Shown here in pieces: positions 45,865 to 59,074 of a stretch of DNA of 64,000 bases (position 1 is the stretch's first letter; the number at the start of each line of letters is the position of its first letter). Below the pieces are notes generated by a model that did no database searches, was not told the origin of the DNA, and saw only the letters and a list, made by a program, of their open reading frames with translations. The translations under genes were made by a program, and so were the position numbers. The stretch is from Oceanospirillales bacterium (GTDB lineage: Bacteria > Pseudomonadota > Gammaproteobacteria > Pseudomonadales > Balneatricaceae), in assembly GCA_018223185.1 (NCBI GenBank), contig JAAEYW010000010.1:62001-126000 (forward strand), written 5' to 3'.

Positions 45865-46773
45865 ATGAATTTCAAACACCTGCGATACTTTCTCGTGGTT
45901 GCTCAGGAAGGCAGCATCAACAAGGCAAGTGAAAAACTGCACCTGACGCCGCAAACAATCAGTGGGCAGCTGAAACTGCTTGAACATGAGCTGGGCACCC
46001 CACTGTTCAGAAAGCGGGGCAGAAACCTGAAACTGACCAAAGCGGGTCAGCATGCGCTTAACTATGCAGAAGATATCTTTCTGCTGGGCGATGAACTCAA
46101 ACAGAGCATTCACAACCCGGTAAATCTCAAACAGCAGCGTTTCAACATTGGTATTGCCGATGTATTGCCTAAACTGATCACTTATCACCTGCTGGAACCC
46201 GCACTGAAACTTAATGATGCCAGCCGGCTTATCTGCGAAGAGGGACCGTTACCCAGTCTGCTGGCAGATCTGGCAACCCAGAAGCTTGACCTGGTGCTGG
46301 CAGACCGGCCACTGGATGCCAGCTTTCATATTCGGGGGTATAACCACCTGCTGGGTGAGTGTGGTCTGAGCTTTTTTGCCACCCGGGCTGTCGCGGCAAC
46401 CTACCGGGCACACTTTCCCGCTTCTCTTGAAGGAGCCCCGATGTTGATGCCCTCTGCCGATACTGAGCGGGGGATTGGACTGAAGCGCTGGTTTGAGCGA
46501 TATAAAATACGACCGGATATTAAGGTTGAGTGTGCCGACACCGCGCTTATTGAAGCATTTGGTCTGTCCGGAGCCGGTATTTTTTGTGCCCCCACCGTCA
46601 TTGAACAGCAGATGACCCGGCAATATGGCGTAGAGGTCATCGGTCGGATGGATGATATCCGTGAGCGCTTTTATGCCATATCACTGGAGCGCCGGGTGAG
46701 TCACCCCGGAGTGCTCGCAGTTTGTAATGCTGCGAGAATGGCGCTTTTCGAAGAGATAGATTCGACGCACTAG
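45865..46773 (+). CDS. nhaR: LysR-type activator NhaR
   Basis: 302 residues from the ATG at 45865 (MNFKHLRYFLVVAQEGSINK); an ATG six codons earlier (45847) is also possible. The HTH segment ASEKLHLTPQTISGQLKLLE and the following FNIGIADVLPKLITYHLLEP, plus GAGIFCAPTVIEQQ, match E. coli NhaR, the Na+-responsive activator of nhaA. Divergent placement next to nhaA supports the call. Confidence 0.92.
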   Translation: MNFKHLRYFLVVAQEGSINKASEKLHLTPQTISGQLKLLEHELGTPLFRKRGRNLKLTKAGQHALNYAEDIFLLGDELKQSIHNPVNLKQQRFNIGIADVLPKLITYHLLEPALKLNDASRLICEEGPLPSLLADLATQKLDLVLADRPLDASFHIRGYNHLLGECGLSFFATRAVAATYRAHFPASLEGAPMLMPSADTERGIGLKRWFERYKIRPDIKVECADTALIEAFGLSGAGIFCAPTVIEQQMTRQYGVEVIGRMDDIRERFYAISLERRVSHPGVLAVCNAARMALFEEIDSTH

Positions 46774-46792
46774 AGCTGCGCACAGCGGCAGA

Positions 46793-47482
46793 TCAGCGGA
46801 TCAGTTCAACCAGGTTATCCACAATAAGATCTGGCTGATAGGCTGAAACAGGTTCTCCGTGATTATAGCCATAGCTAACAGCAGCGACTCGGCAACCAGC
46901 CGCCTGCGCCGCTTTGATATCACTGCGGGAGTCCCCTACCATCAGGGTTTGCTGCGGCGAGACGCCCAGTTGTTCCATCGCATAGATCAGCGGCATGGGG
47001 TGCGGCTTTTTCTCCGTCAGGCTATCGCCCCCCAGGACGATAGAAAAAAAGCGTTGCAGATCAAATTCCCCGAGCAAATTCTCAGTAAAACTGATCGGTT
47101 TATTGGTCACCAGCCCCATGGAAACCCCGTTATCCTTCAAAAAGGATAAAAGTTCTTCTACGCCCGGATAGAGTCTGCTTTGCTCGGCACAACACCGACC
47201 ATAATGGTGCAGAAAAAGCGCAAACGCCTGTTCAAACCGGTCGGACTCAGTCTCACCCTCTGAGGAGCTAACGCAGTGAGCCAGTGCACGCTTTACAAGC
47301 ATCTGGGCACCGTTACCTACCCAGTTACGTACCTGTGACGCCCCCGCTAACGGCAGATCCAGAGCTTCCAGCATACGATCAACAGCCAGCGCCAGATCCG
47401 GCACACTGTCCAGCAAAGTGCCATCAAGATCAAACAGCACCAGCTGGGGTAAGCTGGCGTTATATAATTTGCTTAACTGCAT
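46793..47482 (-). CDS. gph: Phosphoglycolate phosphatase
   Basis: 229 residues, HAD superfamily. Motif I VLFDLDGTLLDSVPDLA, motif II VTNKP, motif III/IV in KKPHPMPLIYAME and VGDSRSDIKAAQAAG. It removes 2-phosphoglycolate, which arises from DNA repair. It follows rpe by 38 bp on the same strand; rpe-gph-trpE is a known gammaproteobacterial order. Confidence 0.95.
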   Translation of the reverse strand: MQLSKLYNASLPQLVLFDLDGTLLDSVPDLALAVDRMLEALDLPLAGASQVRNWVGNGAQMLVKRALAHCVSSSEGETESDRFEQAFALFLHHYGRCCAEQSRLYPGVEELLSFLKDNGVSMGLVTNKPISFTENLLGEFDLQRFFSIVLGGDSLTEKKPHPMPLIYAMEQLGVSPQQTLMVGDSRSDIKAAQAAGCRVAAVSYGYNHGEPVSAYQPDLIVDNLVELIR

Positions 47483-47520
47483 CAGAAGGTTCTATCCGTG
47501 TCACAGGCTACAACGTTTGC

Positions 47521-48192
47521 TTAGCTGACAGATGCCAGTTCAGCCCGCATCTTATCGATGGTGGCTTTATAATCGTCAGTATTGAAGATTGCAGAACCGG
47601 CCACAAAAGTGTCTGCCCCAGCTGCCGCAATCTCAGCAATATTACCGATGCCGACGCCACCATCCACTTCAAGACGGATATCGTAGCCGCTCTGATCGAT
47701 AATGGAACGGGCCTGTTTGAGCTTATCCAGCGTAGCAGGAATAAACTTCTGGCCACCAAAACCAGGGTTAACCGACATCAGCAAGATCATATCGACCTTG
47801 TCCAGAACATAATCCAGATAGCTCAGAGGGGTTGCCGGGTTAAACACCAGACCTGATTTACAACCGCCATCACGGATCATCTGCAGAGAGCGATCAATAT
47901 GTTCAGACCCCTCTGGGTGAAAGGTAATAATGCTGGCACCGGCCTCAATAAAATCACCGATCAGGCGATCAACCGGCTTTACCATCAGATGAACATCGAT
48001 CGGTGCCTGGATACCGTGCTTACGCAGTGCCTTACAGACCATTGGGCCGATTGTCAGGTTAGGTACATAATGATTATCCATCACATCGAAATGGACATAA
48101 TCAGCACCCGCTGCAAGAACATTTTCAACTTCTTCACCCAGGCGGGCAAAGTCTGCAGAAAGAATTGATGGAGCAATCTTATAATCAGCCAT
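47521..48192 (-). CDS. rpe: Ribulose-phosphate 3-epimerase
   Basis: 223 residues, TIM barrel. Conserved segments: [63 protein letters not shown] and [11 protein letters not shown]; the metal-binding His and Asp residues are in place. It interconverts ribulose-5-phosphate and xylulose-5-phosphate in the pentose phosphate pathway. Likely in one unit with gph. Confidence 0.97.
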   Translation of the reverse strand: MADYKIAPSILSADFARLGEEVENVLAAGADYVHFDVMDNHYVPNLTIGPMVCKALRKHGIQAPIDVHLMVKPVDRLIGDFIEAGASIITFHPEGSEHIDRSLQMIRDGGCKSGLVFNPATPLSYLDYVLDKVDMILLMSVNPGFGGQKFIPATLDKLKQARSIIDQSGYDIRLEVDGGVGIGNIAEIAAAGADTFVAGSAIFNTDDYKATIDKMRAELASVS

Positions 48193-48307
48193 TAACGTAA
48201 CTCGGAAAGTATTAGGAAGAGGAATCCGGCTATTGTACTTTGCACGCTTTGAAACTCAACCGACTTTCGCCCTTGCTAATATTGCCATGCTCTTTAATAA
48301 TCCCCTC

Positions 48308-49369
48308 ATGAAACTGAATAAACCTCTGATTTTCACACTATTTTTAACGTCAGCTTCGGTCCTGCCAGCGGCACAGCAAAATGATGTCGAAAAAAACAGT
48401 ATCGAAAATTCAGCGACAACAGCGGTTAATATCACAACCAGTACCGCTCAACGGGCTGTGCCAGATCAGTCACACCAACAACAGAAAGATCTTGCTGAGG
48501 CGCAGAATTCAGAAACGGACGTTATCTGGCTGGAGTCAGGCGGACAGAAACAGCTGGCATTACTGCAACACGCCGCAACCTCATCCCCCGTTGGCAGCAT
48601 TCTGATCTTTCCGGACCGGTCAACCAGTGCAGACTGGCCCGCAATTGTGCACCCACTCCGGACTCAACTCACCGAATATGACTGGAACACACTAAGCATT
48701 TCTCTGCCCGGCTTACCAGCCGAAGTCGTTCCGCAACGATCACTCCCCGCGGGGCAGGACTCCGGTCAGGTTCAAACACAAACTGACACGACAACCGACA
48801 GTGAAAGTGACCCCGCTGTTGCACCAGCGCCAGCACCCGACTCGGATACTGCGATCTCAGAACAAAACATGTCGGAATACAAAAAGCGTGTCGCTGAACT
48901 TGGCCAGCAGGCATCCAGTCGCCTGGCTGATCTAAAAGGGGATGTAAAAATCATTCTGGGGGTTGGTGAAGGTGCCACCTGGGCGATGTACTATTTTATG
49001 CAGGATAAAACACAGCAGGATCGTTTTCTGATACTGCTTAATCCGGTACCGGTCATGGATGAGTACGCCCCCAACCTGTTACAGATGATTTCAGACGCTG
49101 ATACTCCGATACTGGATCTGTGGTTTGACGGCACCACCATCAGACAGCAACAGGCTGAACTGCGTAAGCGCACCGCCCGAAGAAGCGGCAACGAAGCGTA
49201 CCGTCAGATCCGCCTGAACCTGCGAAGCAATGATCCTCGCAGAGAACCTCTGTGGCTAACCCGCCAACTCAGGGGCATTCTGAAAACACATGTCTTAGGT
49301 GTCCAGAAACCAGAACAGCCCGAAGCTAAAGCAGTGGAGCTTACTCCGGGTTCCGGGCAGCAAAACTAA
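48308..49369 (+). CDS. DUF3530-family exported protein
   Basis: 353 residues with a signal peptide (MKLNKPLIFTLFLTSASVLP then AAQQ). The DUF3530 group looks like an alpha/beta-hydrolase-type fold: strands around GSILIFPDRSTSADWPAIVH and KIILGVGEGATWAMYYFMQD, the latter in place of a nucleophile elbow (GVGEG, no Ser or Cys). A low-complexity Gln/Thr/Asp-rich stretch (about 165-195) separates the halves. The enzyme activity may be lost. Function unknown. The ATG at 48308 is preferred because it alone gives a proper signal sequence. Confidence 0.85.
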   Translation: MKLNKPLIFTLFLTSASVLPAAQQNDVEKNSIENSATTAVNITTSTAQRAVPDQSHQQQKDLAEAQNSETDVIWLESGGQKQLALLQHAATSSPVGSILIFPDRSTSADWPAIVHPLRTQLTEYDWNTLSISLPGLPAEVVPQRSLPAGQDSGQVQTQTDTTTDSESDPAVAPAPAPDSDTAISEQNMSEYKKRVAELGQQASSRLADLKGDVKIILGVGEGATWAMYYFMQDKTQQDRFLILLNPVPVMDEYAPNLLQMISDADTPILDLWFDGTTIRQQQAELRKRTARRSGNEAYRQIRLNLRSNDPRREPLWLTRQLRGILKTHVLGVQKPEQPEAKAVELTPGSGQQN

Positions 49370-49385
49370 GCTGAACTTAATAGCA

Positions 49386-51965
<2,580 letters not shown>

Positions 51966-52098
51966 ATCTATCAATCCCCTAGCGTTGTTATAGCTGAATG
52001 TTTTATCATGCCATGCTCTATAGGGTATGTTACTCGAATCAAGGTTTAGCGATAAGGGAAATAGACGCTTTTTCTGCGCTTCCTAATGGACAATCTGA

Positions 52099-54747
52099 AT
52101 GCCGTTTTCAAGACGTTCTTCCTACACACTTACATTGGCGGTTGTTGCTGCAATGCCCGCAGCCCTGTTTGCTGCCGAAATGGATTCCGATATCCGCGAT
52201 GCGCTTTGGACCTGCACCATGGAAAATGGTCAGAGCTGGCAGTGTGATCAGCCGGATCGGGCCAACCCGCTCGCTGATAACAATTCACAGACAGTCCAGG
52301 CTGTTCCTGCAGGCCCTCTGCCGGTTTCAAAACACAGCAGTACCGGACCTGACACTGCTGCAGGACCTGACACAGGATCTAAGCAGCAAATCAGCGGTGC
52401 CTGGCTATGCGAAGCAAATGCCTCAGGTGGCTGGTCCTGTCTGGAAAACAACCCCATTACAGTCCCGTCAGCGGAACAAAGCCCTCAAAAAAGGGCACCC
52501 GCAGCACTGTATATGGCCAGTCAGAATAGCGATCAACCGGCTATCGAAGATCCGGTAAAAACAGCAAACCTCAACGATATCCGCTATGCGGCTCAGGACT
52601 GGTACCCTATAACCGGGGCCTCAAAAGCCTGTTATGGCGTCTATATAGAGCCGGACTCTCAGCTGCCACCGGAAGATGACGAAAGCCTGACAGTTGATGC
52701 AGACAGCTCAGAAACCCAGCTGGGCGGTCTGACCCGTCTTGAAGGCAATGTTGAATTACGCCAGAGCGGTCACTTCCTGCGCAGTGACTCCGCAGAAGTG
52801 GATCAGGTCTCTAATCAGATCACCATGAATGGTAACATTCAGTATCGTGAGTCAGGTCTGCTACTGAGGGGCTCTCAGGCGCAGACTAATGCAATTACCG
52901 GCGAAACAGTGATCAGTAATGCCGACTATGTGGTTCATGAACAGTCTCTGCGGGGCGAGGCCAAACGTATTATCCGCTTGAAGGATAACCGGATACGGAT
53001 GGAAGATAGCAGTTACACCACCTGCCCGCCAAATGACGAAAGCTGGAAAATAGCTTCAAGCTCTCTGGTACTTGACCCGAACAAGGGCTTTGGTACAGCA
53101 CGTCACGCCACCCTGAAAGTGGCCGATACACCGGTGTTCTATTTCCCATATATCGAATTTCCAATCGACGACCTGCGACATTCAGGTTTTTTGTTCCCCT
53201 TCGTCGGGTACTCCAATGTTGATGGACTGGAGTTAGCTGCACCCTACTACTTCAACCTCGCTCCCGAGTACGATGATACGCTGACACCAAAGGTTTTCAC
53301 CAAACGCGGATTGCTGCTGGAAAATGAGTTTCGTCATCTGAACCACTATGGTCAGCAAGCTCTCAGCACAGGATTATTAATTGATGATAACCAGGCGGGT
53401 CGTGATCGCTGGCTGGTTGGTGTAGATCACACGGGTAGTCAGGGGGCCTGGAGCAGCCTGGTGGATTACACCGCTGTCAGCGATGATAAGTATTTCGATG
53501 ATCTTGGCTCCAGCCTGGAAGTCGATCGCTCCACTCATCTTGACCAGCGAGCCGAAGCAACGTACAGCCGCAACCACTGGTCCGCCACACTGCGGGCCCA
53601 TAGCTATCAAACGATTAATGATAGTAAATCACCTTATCAGCGTATGCCGCAGTTACAGGTAACCGGAAACTACGGTTATGAACTGGGACAGGAAGTCGTA
53701 TTTAGTTACCTCGCCGACGCCACCCGTTTTGATCGAAAAATCGACGACCTGAGCGGTATTGACCGGGTTACCGGTAGCAGGCTGCATATCCAGCCTGCTA
53801 TCAGCTTACCAATGCTCTGGTCCTGGGGTTACCTGACTCCCAAAATGAGTTACTGGTTAAGCCACTACGACCTGCAGGATCAGGTCGCGGGTCAGCACGA
53901 CAATATTGACCGGGCAACCGGTGTTTTCAGTATTGACTCAGGCCTGGTATTTGAACGTCAACAGGACAACTACACACAGACCCTGGAGCCCCGCCTGTTC
54001 ACCCTTTACAGCGAACAGGAAGATCAGCAGGGCATCCCTGATTTTGACACCGCTGAAGCAGACTTCAGCTATCAGGGCCTTTTCCGGGAAAACCGTTTTA
54101 CCGGGCTGGATAAAGTCAGTGACAATCAACAGATTTCTGTGGGCCTCAGCTCAGGCTTCTTCCGTAATGATGGCAGTGAATTAGCCCGGGTGGGACTGGC
54201 ACAGGCTTATTATTTTGCTGACCGCACAGTGCAACTAAACGGTGATACCAGTGTCGATACAGAGGATCAGTCCAACTTCGCCGCTGAAGCTTACTGGAAC
54301 CCTTACTCCGACCTCAGGCTATCGATTGATACTGAACTGGATAAAAGCGACTTTAATCCGTTAGAGAGTAATTTCAAAGTACGCTACACTCCGGCGCTCA
54401 ATAAAGTGGTCGGTTTTAGTTACCGGTACCGGGAAAACCTTCGAAGCCAGGCCGAGATATCGTTCATCTGGCCAATGACACCAGAATGGACGGTGATGGG
54501 ACGCTGGCAGGAAGATATGGAAAACTCTCAGACGCCTGAAGCGTTGCTGGCCCTGGAGTATGCCAGTTGCTGCTGGAAAGTTCGGGTTGCTGCCCGACAG
54601 TGGATAGAGGATGATAGCGGTGGAAGAGAAGACAGTGCACTGTTTCTGCAATTTATCCTGAAAGGCCTCGGCACAGTAGGCGGCGGTAATGCTGCTTTAC
54701 AAGATATTATTGGCTTTAAAGAACGTGAAGAGAATGATGACTACTAA
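52099..54747 (+). CDS. lptD: LPS-assembly protein LptD
   Basis: 882 residues. Signal peptide (about 1-25), a linker of about 170 residues, an OstA/LptA-like jellyroll (about 210-330, starting near GGLTRLEGNVELRQSGH) and a 26-strand outer-membrane barrel. The barrel carries the adjacent cysteine pair CC (YASCCWKVRV) needed for the inter-domain disulfides with LptE. The linker has four cysteines in two similar units (LWTCTMENGQSWQC and AWLCEANASGGWSC), two more than the N-terminal pair I expect. It inserts LPS into the outer leaflet. Ends 14 bp inside surA. Confidence 0.95.
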   Translation: MPFSRRSSYTLTLAVVAAMPAALFAAEMDSDIRDALWTCTMENGQSWQCDQPDRANPLADNNSQTVQAVPAGPLPVSKHSSTGPDTAAGPDTGSKQQISGAWLCEANASGGWSCLENNPITVPSAEQSPQKRAPAALYMASQNSDQPAIEDPVKTANLNDIRYAAQDWYPITGASKACYGVYIEPDSQLPPEDDESLTVDADSSETQLGGLTRLEGNVELRQSGHFLRSDSAEVDQVSNQITMNGNIQYRESGLLLRGSQAQTNAITGETVISNADYVVHEQSLRGEAKRIIRLKDNRIRMEDSSYTTCPPNDESWKIASSSLVLDPNKGFGTARHATLKVADTPVFYFPYIEFPIDDLRHSGFLFPFVGYSNVDGLELAAPYYFNLAPEYDDTLTPKVFTKRGLLLENEFRHLNHYGQQALSTGLLIDDNQAGRDRWLVGVDHTGSQGAWSSLVDYTAVSDDKYFDDLGSSLEVDRSTHLDQRAEATYSRNHWSATLRAHSYQTINDSKSPYQRMPQLQVTGNYGYELGQEVVFSYLADATRFDRKIDDLSGIDRVTGSRLHIQPAISLPMLWSWGYLTPKMSYWLSHYDLQDQVAGQHDNIDRATGVFSIDSGLVFERQQDNYTQTLEPRLFTLYSEQEDQQGIPDFDTAEADFSYQGLFRENRFTGLDKVSDNQQISVGLSSGFFRNDGSELARVGLAQAYYFADRTVQLNGDTSVDTEDQSNFAAEAYWNPYSDLRLSIDTELDKSDFNPLESNFKVRYTPALNKVVGFSYRYRENLRSQAEISFIWPMTPEWTVMGRWQEDMENSQTPEALLALEYASCCWKVRVAARQWIEDDSGGREDSALFLQFILKGLGTVGGGNAALQDIIGFKEREENDDY

Positions 54748-56029
54748 TCTCATAAAAAAACTAAAGCCAGGTATGGCAGCCCTTCTTCTGGGTTTCACTG
54801 TCTCGGCCAGTGCCGCAGATACGCCCCTGGATCGGATCATAGCGATTGTGAACGACGATATCGTTCTGCAAAGCGAACTGAATGACCGGGAGGCGATGAT
54901 AAAGTCCCGCCTTAGCGCCCAGGGGCGCACCCTGCCGGATGAACAAACCCTGCAGAGCCAGGTTCTTGACCGGCTGATTCTGGATAATATCCAGCTACAG
55001 ATCGGTGATGAACGGGGAATCCGCATCAGCGACAGCGAACTGAATGCATCAATGGAACGGATCGCTGCCAGCTCCAACCTGACGCTGGAACAGTTCCGTG
55101 AGGCACTGATCGCCGAGGGACAGGATTACGCGCAGGCCCGCCAGCAGATACGCAACGAAATGCTTATTCAGCGTATTCAGCAACGCATTGTTAACAGTCG
55201 TATCAATGTCTCTCAACAGGAGATTGACAACTATCTCAACTCCCAGCAGGGAGAGCAGCTAAGCGCCGAAACTTATAACCTTTCGCAAATTCTCATTGCA
55301 GTGCCGTTGCAAGCTACTCCCCAGATGATTCAGGCAGCTCAGCAGCAGGCAGAAAAGATTACGTCAGAACTCAAGAACGGCGCTAATTTTGCTGAGACTG
55401 CGGTGGCTCGCTCCAAAGGGCCAAACGCCCTGAAAGGCGGTGAGATTGGCTGGCGCAAACTGAATGAGATGCCAGAAGAGTTAGCTGCGGCCGTTAAAAA
55501 GCTCAGCCCCGGTGAGTTCAGCGCCCCCCTTCGCAGCCCCAGTGGTTTTCATATCCTGAAGGTTAATGATAAAAAGGGCGGCTCTGTACAGCTGATTGAT
55601 CAGGTTAAGGTAAAACATATCCTTCTCTCCCCGAATGAAATCCGCTCCCCGGCTCAGACCCGTCGGGAAATAGAATCGATCTACCAGAAGCTGCAGCAAG
55701 GCGTTGCCTTTGACGAGCTGGCCAAACAACACAGTGACGACGCAGGCAGCGGCTCACTGGGAGGTGACCTGGGCTGGGCACAGGCCGGTCAGATGGTGCC
55801 TGAGTTCGAAGAGGTAATGTTCAACACTCAGCCAGGTGAGATAAGCGCCCCGTTTGAATCCCGCTTCGGCTGGCATATTCTTAAAGTTGAAGATCGTCGC
55901 CAGCAGGATATGGGCGAAGAGATGAAGACCAATCAGGCCAGAGCAACTATCCGTCAGCGTAAGTTTAACGAAGAGCTGCAAAACTGGCTGAGGGAAATCC
56001 GCTCTCAGGCCTATATCGAGATTAAATAA
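54734..56029 (+). CDS. surA: Periplasmic chaperone/peptidyl-prolyl isomerase SurA
   Basis: 431 residues. Signal peptide ([20 protein letters not shown], cleavage near SASA), N-terminal chaperone domain (about 30-170) and two parvulin-type PPIase domains (about 175-275 and 285-385, with [16 protein letters not shown] and [16 protein letters not shown]). It helps fold outer-membrane proteins including LptD. The frame is open upstream but the ATG pair at 54734/54737 gives the signal peptide. Overlaps lptD by 14 bp. Confidence 0.96.
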   Translation: MMTTNLIKKLKPGMAALLLGFTVSASAADTPLDRIIAIVNDDIVLQSELNDREAMIKSRLSAQGRTLPDEQTLQSQVLDRLILDNIQLQIGDERGIRISDSELNASMERIAASSNLTLEQFREALIAEGQDYAQARQQIRNEMLIQRIQQRIVNSRINVSQQEIDNYLNSQQGEQLSAETYNLSQILIAVPLQATPQMIQAAQQQAEKITSELKNGANFAETAVARSKGPNALKGGEIGWRKLNEMPEELAAAVKKLSPGEFSAPLRSPSGFHILKVNDKKGGSVQLIDQVKVKHILLSPNEIRSPAQTRREIESIYQKLQQGVAFDELAKQHSDDAGSGSLGGDLGWAQAGQMVPEFEEVMFNTQPGEISAPFESRFGWHILKVEDRRQQDMGEEMKTNQARATIRQRKFNEELQNWLREIRSQAYIEIK

Positions 56030-56034
56030 TTCAG

Positions 56035-57045
56035 ATGTCTACCTACAGACTGGCCCTGACCCCGGGCGAACCGGCCGGCATAGGGCCGGACCTATGCATT
56101 CAGATCGCCCAGCAGGGGCACGACCATCAACTGGTCGTGATTGCAGACCCTCTGATGATGCAGGCCCGGGCGCGCCAGCTCAACCTGCCAATCACCCTGG
56201 TCCCGTACAAGGCCGACGAGCCGGTCTGCCCGACCCCGCTTGGCACACTATGGATAGAACCTGTCTGCCTGGTTAAAACAGCACAGCCCGGGCAATTGAA
56301 CCCGGCTAATGCCCGCTACATCCTCGACACCCTGACCCGCGCCACTCAGGGCTGTCAGAGTGGGGAGTTCGCAGCGCTGGTGACCGCCCCGGTACATAAA
56401 GGCGTGATCAACGATGCCGGCATACCGTTTAGCGGTCATACCGAGTTTCTCGAACAGCTGACCAACAGCAACAAGGTTGTAATGATGCTGGCCACCGAGG
56501 GGCTACGGGTAGCACTGGCGACAACGCATCTGCCTCTTGCAGCGGTTCCCGCAGCGATAACACAAACGCTGTTAGAAGAGGTTCTGACGGTATTACAACA
56601 GGATCTGCAGCAGAGCTTTGGTTTGCAAAAACCCAGAATACTGATTGCCGGACTGAACCCCCATGCAGGGGAAGGTGGCCATATGGGACGGGAGGAGATT
56701 GAGGTGATTCAACCGGTCATCGACCGGCTCAGAGCGCAGGGTTACAATCTCAGCGACCCGCTACCGGCGGACACTCTGTTTACCGACAAACTACTTAATA
56801 CCGCTGATGCGGTACTGGCGATGTATCATGATCAGGGACTGCCTGTACTGAAATACAAAGGCTTCGGCCGGGCGGTTAATATTACTCTGGGGATGCCTAT
56901 TATCCGCACCTCAGTAGACCACGGTACAGCGCTGGATCTGGCCGGAACTGGCAGCGCCGATTGTGGCAGCCTGCTAACGGCTATTAATTATGCTGCCGAG
57001 ATGTCAGCTAACCGTCACACCACCGGAACAATGAATGAGCAATAA
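56035..57045 (+). CDS. pdxA: 4-hydroxythreonine-4-phosphate dehydrogenase
   Basis: 336 residues, normal length. PdxA acts in the DXP-dependent pyridoxal phosphate pathway. Recognisable: [38 protein letters not shown] (zinc and substrate His), [16 protein letters not shown] and [15 protein letters not shown]. It follows surA by 5 bp and overlaps rsmA by 11 bp, as in many gammaproteobacteria. Confidence 0.97.
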   Translation: MSTYRLALTPGEPAGIGPDLCIQIAQQGHDHQLVVIADPLMMQARARQLNLPITLVPYKADEPVCPTPLGTLWIEPVCLVKTAQPGQLNPANARYILDTLTRATQGCQSGEFAALVTAPVHKGVINDAGIPFSGHTEFLEQLTNSNKVVMMLATEGLRVALATTHLPLAAVPAAITQTLLEEVLTVLQQDLQQSFGLQKPRILIAGLNPHAGEGGHMGREEIEVIQPVIDRLRAQGYNLSDPLPADTLFTDKLLNTADAVLAMYHDQGLPVLKYKGFGRAVNITLGMPIIRTSVDHGTALDLAGTGSADCGSLLTAINYAAEMSANRHTTGTMNEQ

Positions 57046-57835
57046 ACCCGCAGGCCATAAAGCACGTAAACGTTTTGGTCAGAACTTCCTTCAGGATCAG
57101 GGCGTTATCCGCCGGATCATCAGAGCTATTGCGCCGGGTGAAACACAGCATCTGGTAGAGATAGGCCCGGGACTGGGCGCCATCACTGAAGAGTTACTGG
57201 ATCTGTGCCAGCGGCTGGATGTGGTAGAGCTGGACCGCGATCTGGTACCAATTCTGCGGACAAAATTCTTCAGTTACGCCGATAAATTCGCCATTCATGA
57301 GGGCGATGCGCTTAAATTTGACTTTGCCACGCTGCAACAACAGGGTGAGCAGCTACGTGTGGTTGGCAACCTGCCGTATAACATCTCCACGCCACTGATC
57401 TTTCATCTGCTCACCTATGCTGATCAGATTGAAGATATGCACTTTATGTTACAGAAAGAGGTGGTCGACCGACTGGCAGCAAAACCTGGTGACAGTGCTT
57501 ATGGCCGGCTAGGGATCATGGCACAGTACTACTGCCAGGTGGAGCCGCTGTTTCTCGTACCGCCCCATGCATTCGATCCGGCGCCCAAAGTTGATTCGGC
57601 TATCGTTCGCCTGATACCGTATAAAGAATTACCCCATACCGCACAGGATATCAGCAAGCTGGAGACCGTTGTCCGCACTGCCTTTGGCCAGCGCAGAAAA
57701 ACCCTGCGGAACAATCTGAAACCCCTGCTTGATGCTGATGAGATTGAAGCGCTTGGCATTGATCCGGGCCTGCGACCTGAACGTCTGGCTCTGACCGACT
57801 TTATCCGGATAAGTGATTATCTGAGCAGTAAATAA
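57035..57835 (+). CDS. rsmA: 16S rRNA dimethyladenosine transferase
   Basis: 266 residues (KsgA). SAM-binding motif [17 protein letters not shown], the acidic loop VVELDRD, catalytic NLPYNIST and the C-terminal helical domain with [12 protein letters not shown]. It dimethylates two adjacent adenosines near the 3' end of 16S rRNA. Coupled to pdxA by an overlap. Confidence 0.97.
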   Translation: MSNKPAGHKARKRFGQNFLQDQGVIRRIIRAIAPGETQHLVEIGPGLGAITEELLDLCQRLDVVELDRDLVPILRTKFFSYADKFAIHEGDALKFDFATLQQQGEQLRVVGNLPYNISTPLIFHLLTYADQIEDMHFMLQKEVVDRLAAKPGDSAYGRLGIMAQYYCQVEPLFLVPPHAFDPAPKVDSAIVRLIPYKELPHTAQDISKLETVVRTAFGQRRKTLRNNLKPLLDADEIEALGIDPGLRPERLALTDFIRISDYLSSK

Positions 57836-57854
57836 CAACCTATAACGAAACTAT

Positions 57855-58241
57855 ATGATCCTCTCAGACGTATCTCATAACATCGCTATCCATGTGGAAA
57901 CAGCTTATTTACCGGAGCAATCTGACCCGGAGAAAAAACGCTACGTATTTTCATATCACATCACCATTACTAATAATGATCCCCAGCCAGTACAGCTGCT
58001 TCGGCGCCACTGGCGGATTGTTGATGGTGATGAACAGGCTCAGGAAGTTGAGGGCGAAGGCGTTATCGGCGAGCAGCCTGTTATTGAACCACAGCAAAGC
58101 TACAGCTATACCAGTGGTACAGTACTGGGAACACGGGTGGGCAGTATGCAGGGGCATTACCTGATGAAAACCAGTGACGGCGAGACATTTAATGCTGATA
58201 TAGAACCGTTTACCCTTGCTCTTCCCAACGCCCTGCATTGA
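57855..58241 (+). CDS. apaG: ApaG protein
   Basis: 128 residues, fibronectin-III-like fold with the conserved YVFSYHITITNNDPQPVQLL, RRHWRIVDGDEQAQEVEGEG VIGEQP region and SYTSGTVLGTRVGSMQGHY. Precise role unknown; nearly always next to apaH. Sits 19 bp after rsmA and 11 bp before apaH. Confidence 0.95.
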   Translation: MILSDVSHNIAIHVETAYLPEQSDPEKKRYVFSYHITITNNDPQPVQLLRRHWRIVDGDEQAQEVEGEGVIGEQPVIEPQQSYSYTSGTVLGTRVGSMQGHYLMKTSDGETFNADIEPFTLALPNALH

Positions 58242-58252
58242 GGACTGTGTAA

Positions 58253-59074
58253 ATGGCAACCTATGCAATCGGGGATATTCAAGGCTGCTACGACGAGCTT
58301 CAGGCACTACTGAAGCATATCGATTTTACTGAAACTGACCGGCTCTGGCTGGCTGGCGATCTGGTAAACCGGGGGCCTAAATCCCTTGAAACACTGCGTT
58401 TTCTTTATAGTATACGCGACCAGGTCGTAGTGACGCTGGGCAACCATGACCTGCATATGCTGGCAGTTTACAGTGGCACGATTAAACCCAGACGGTCCGA
58501 CACCTTTCAGGACCTGCTAAAAGCGCCTGATGCAAAGCAACTGATGAAGTGGCTTCGTTTTCAGCCCCTGCTGGTTACTGATGAACAACTGGGGTTTACT
58601 ATGGTGCACGCTGGCATTCCCCCTCAGTGGTCACTGGAAAAAGCTCAAAAGCGCTCGAAAGAGGTTGAAGCGGTACTGCAAAGCACGCTGGCGACTGAGT
58701 TTTTCAAGCGGATGTATGGCAATCAGCCCGCTTGCTGGTCGGGAAAACTGGAAGGGTTTGACCGCATCAGAACCATTACCAACTACTTTACCCGAATGCG
58801 TTTTTGCGACAGTAAGGGCAGAATGGAATTTTCCGCCAAAGGCACACTAGCCAGCCAGCCAAGCGGTTTTCTGCCCTGGTTCAGCCATGAAGGTAAAGTA
58901 TTCCAGAAAAGCCGCGTTATTTTTGGCCACTGGGCCGCACTCGAGGGCAGAGCAGACCGACAAGACGTCTATGCTATCGATACCGGCTGCGTCTGGGGAG
59001 GCAAGCTGACGGCACTGAGACTCGAGGACCAGCAACTGTTTTCTGTAAATAGCATAAAGAGGTACGGCAACTGA
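58253..59074 (+). CDS. apaH: Symmetrical diadenosine tetraphosphatase
   Basis: 273 residues, metallophosphoesterase. Metal motifs IGDIQGCYDELQALL, WLAGDLVNRGP and VTLGNHDLHML are intact, and the two distal histidines occur in TMVHAGIPP and IFGHWAAL. It splits Ap4A to two ADP and removes Np4 caps from RNA. Overlaps glpE by one base. Confidence 0.97.
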   Translation: MATYAIGDIQGCYDELQALLKHIDFTETDRLWLAGDLVNRGPKSLETLRFLYSIRDQVVVTLGNHDLHMLAVYSGTIKPRRSDTFQDLLKAPDAKQLMKWLRFQPLLVTDEQLGFTMVHAGIPPQWSLEKAQKRSKEVEAVLQSTLATEFFKRMYGNQPACWSGKLEGFDRIRTITNYFTRMRFCDSKGRMEFSAKGTLASQPSGFLPWFSHEGKVFQKSRVIFGHWAALEGRADRQDVYAIDTGCVWGGKLTALRLEDQQLFSVNSIKRYGN

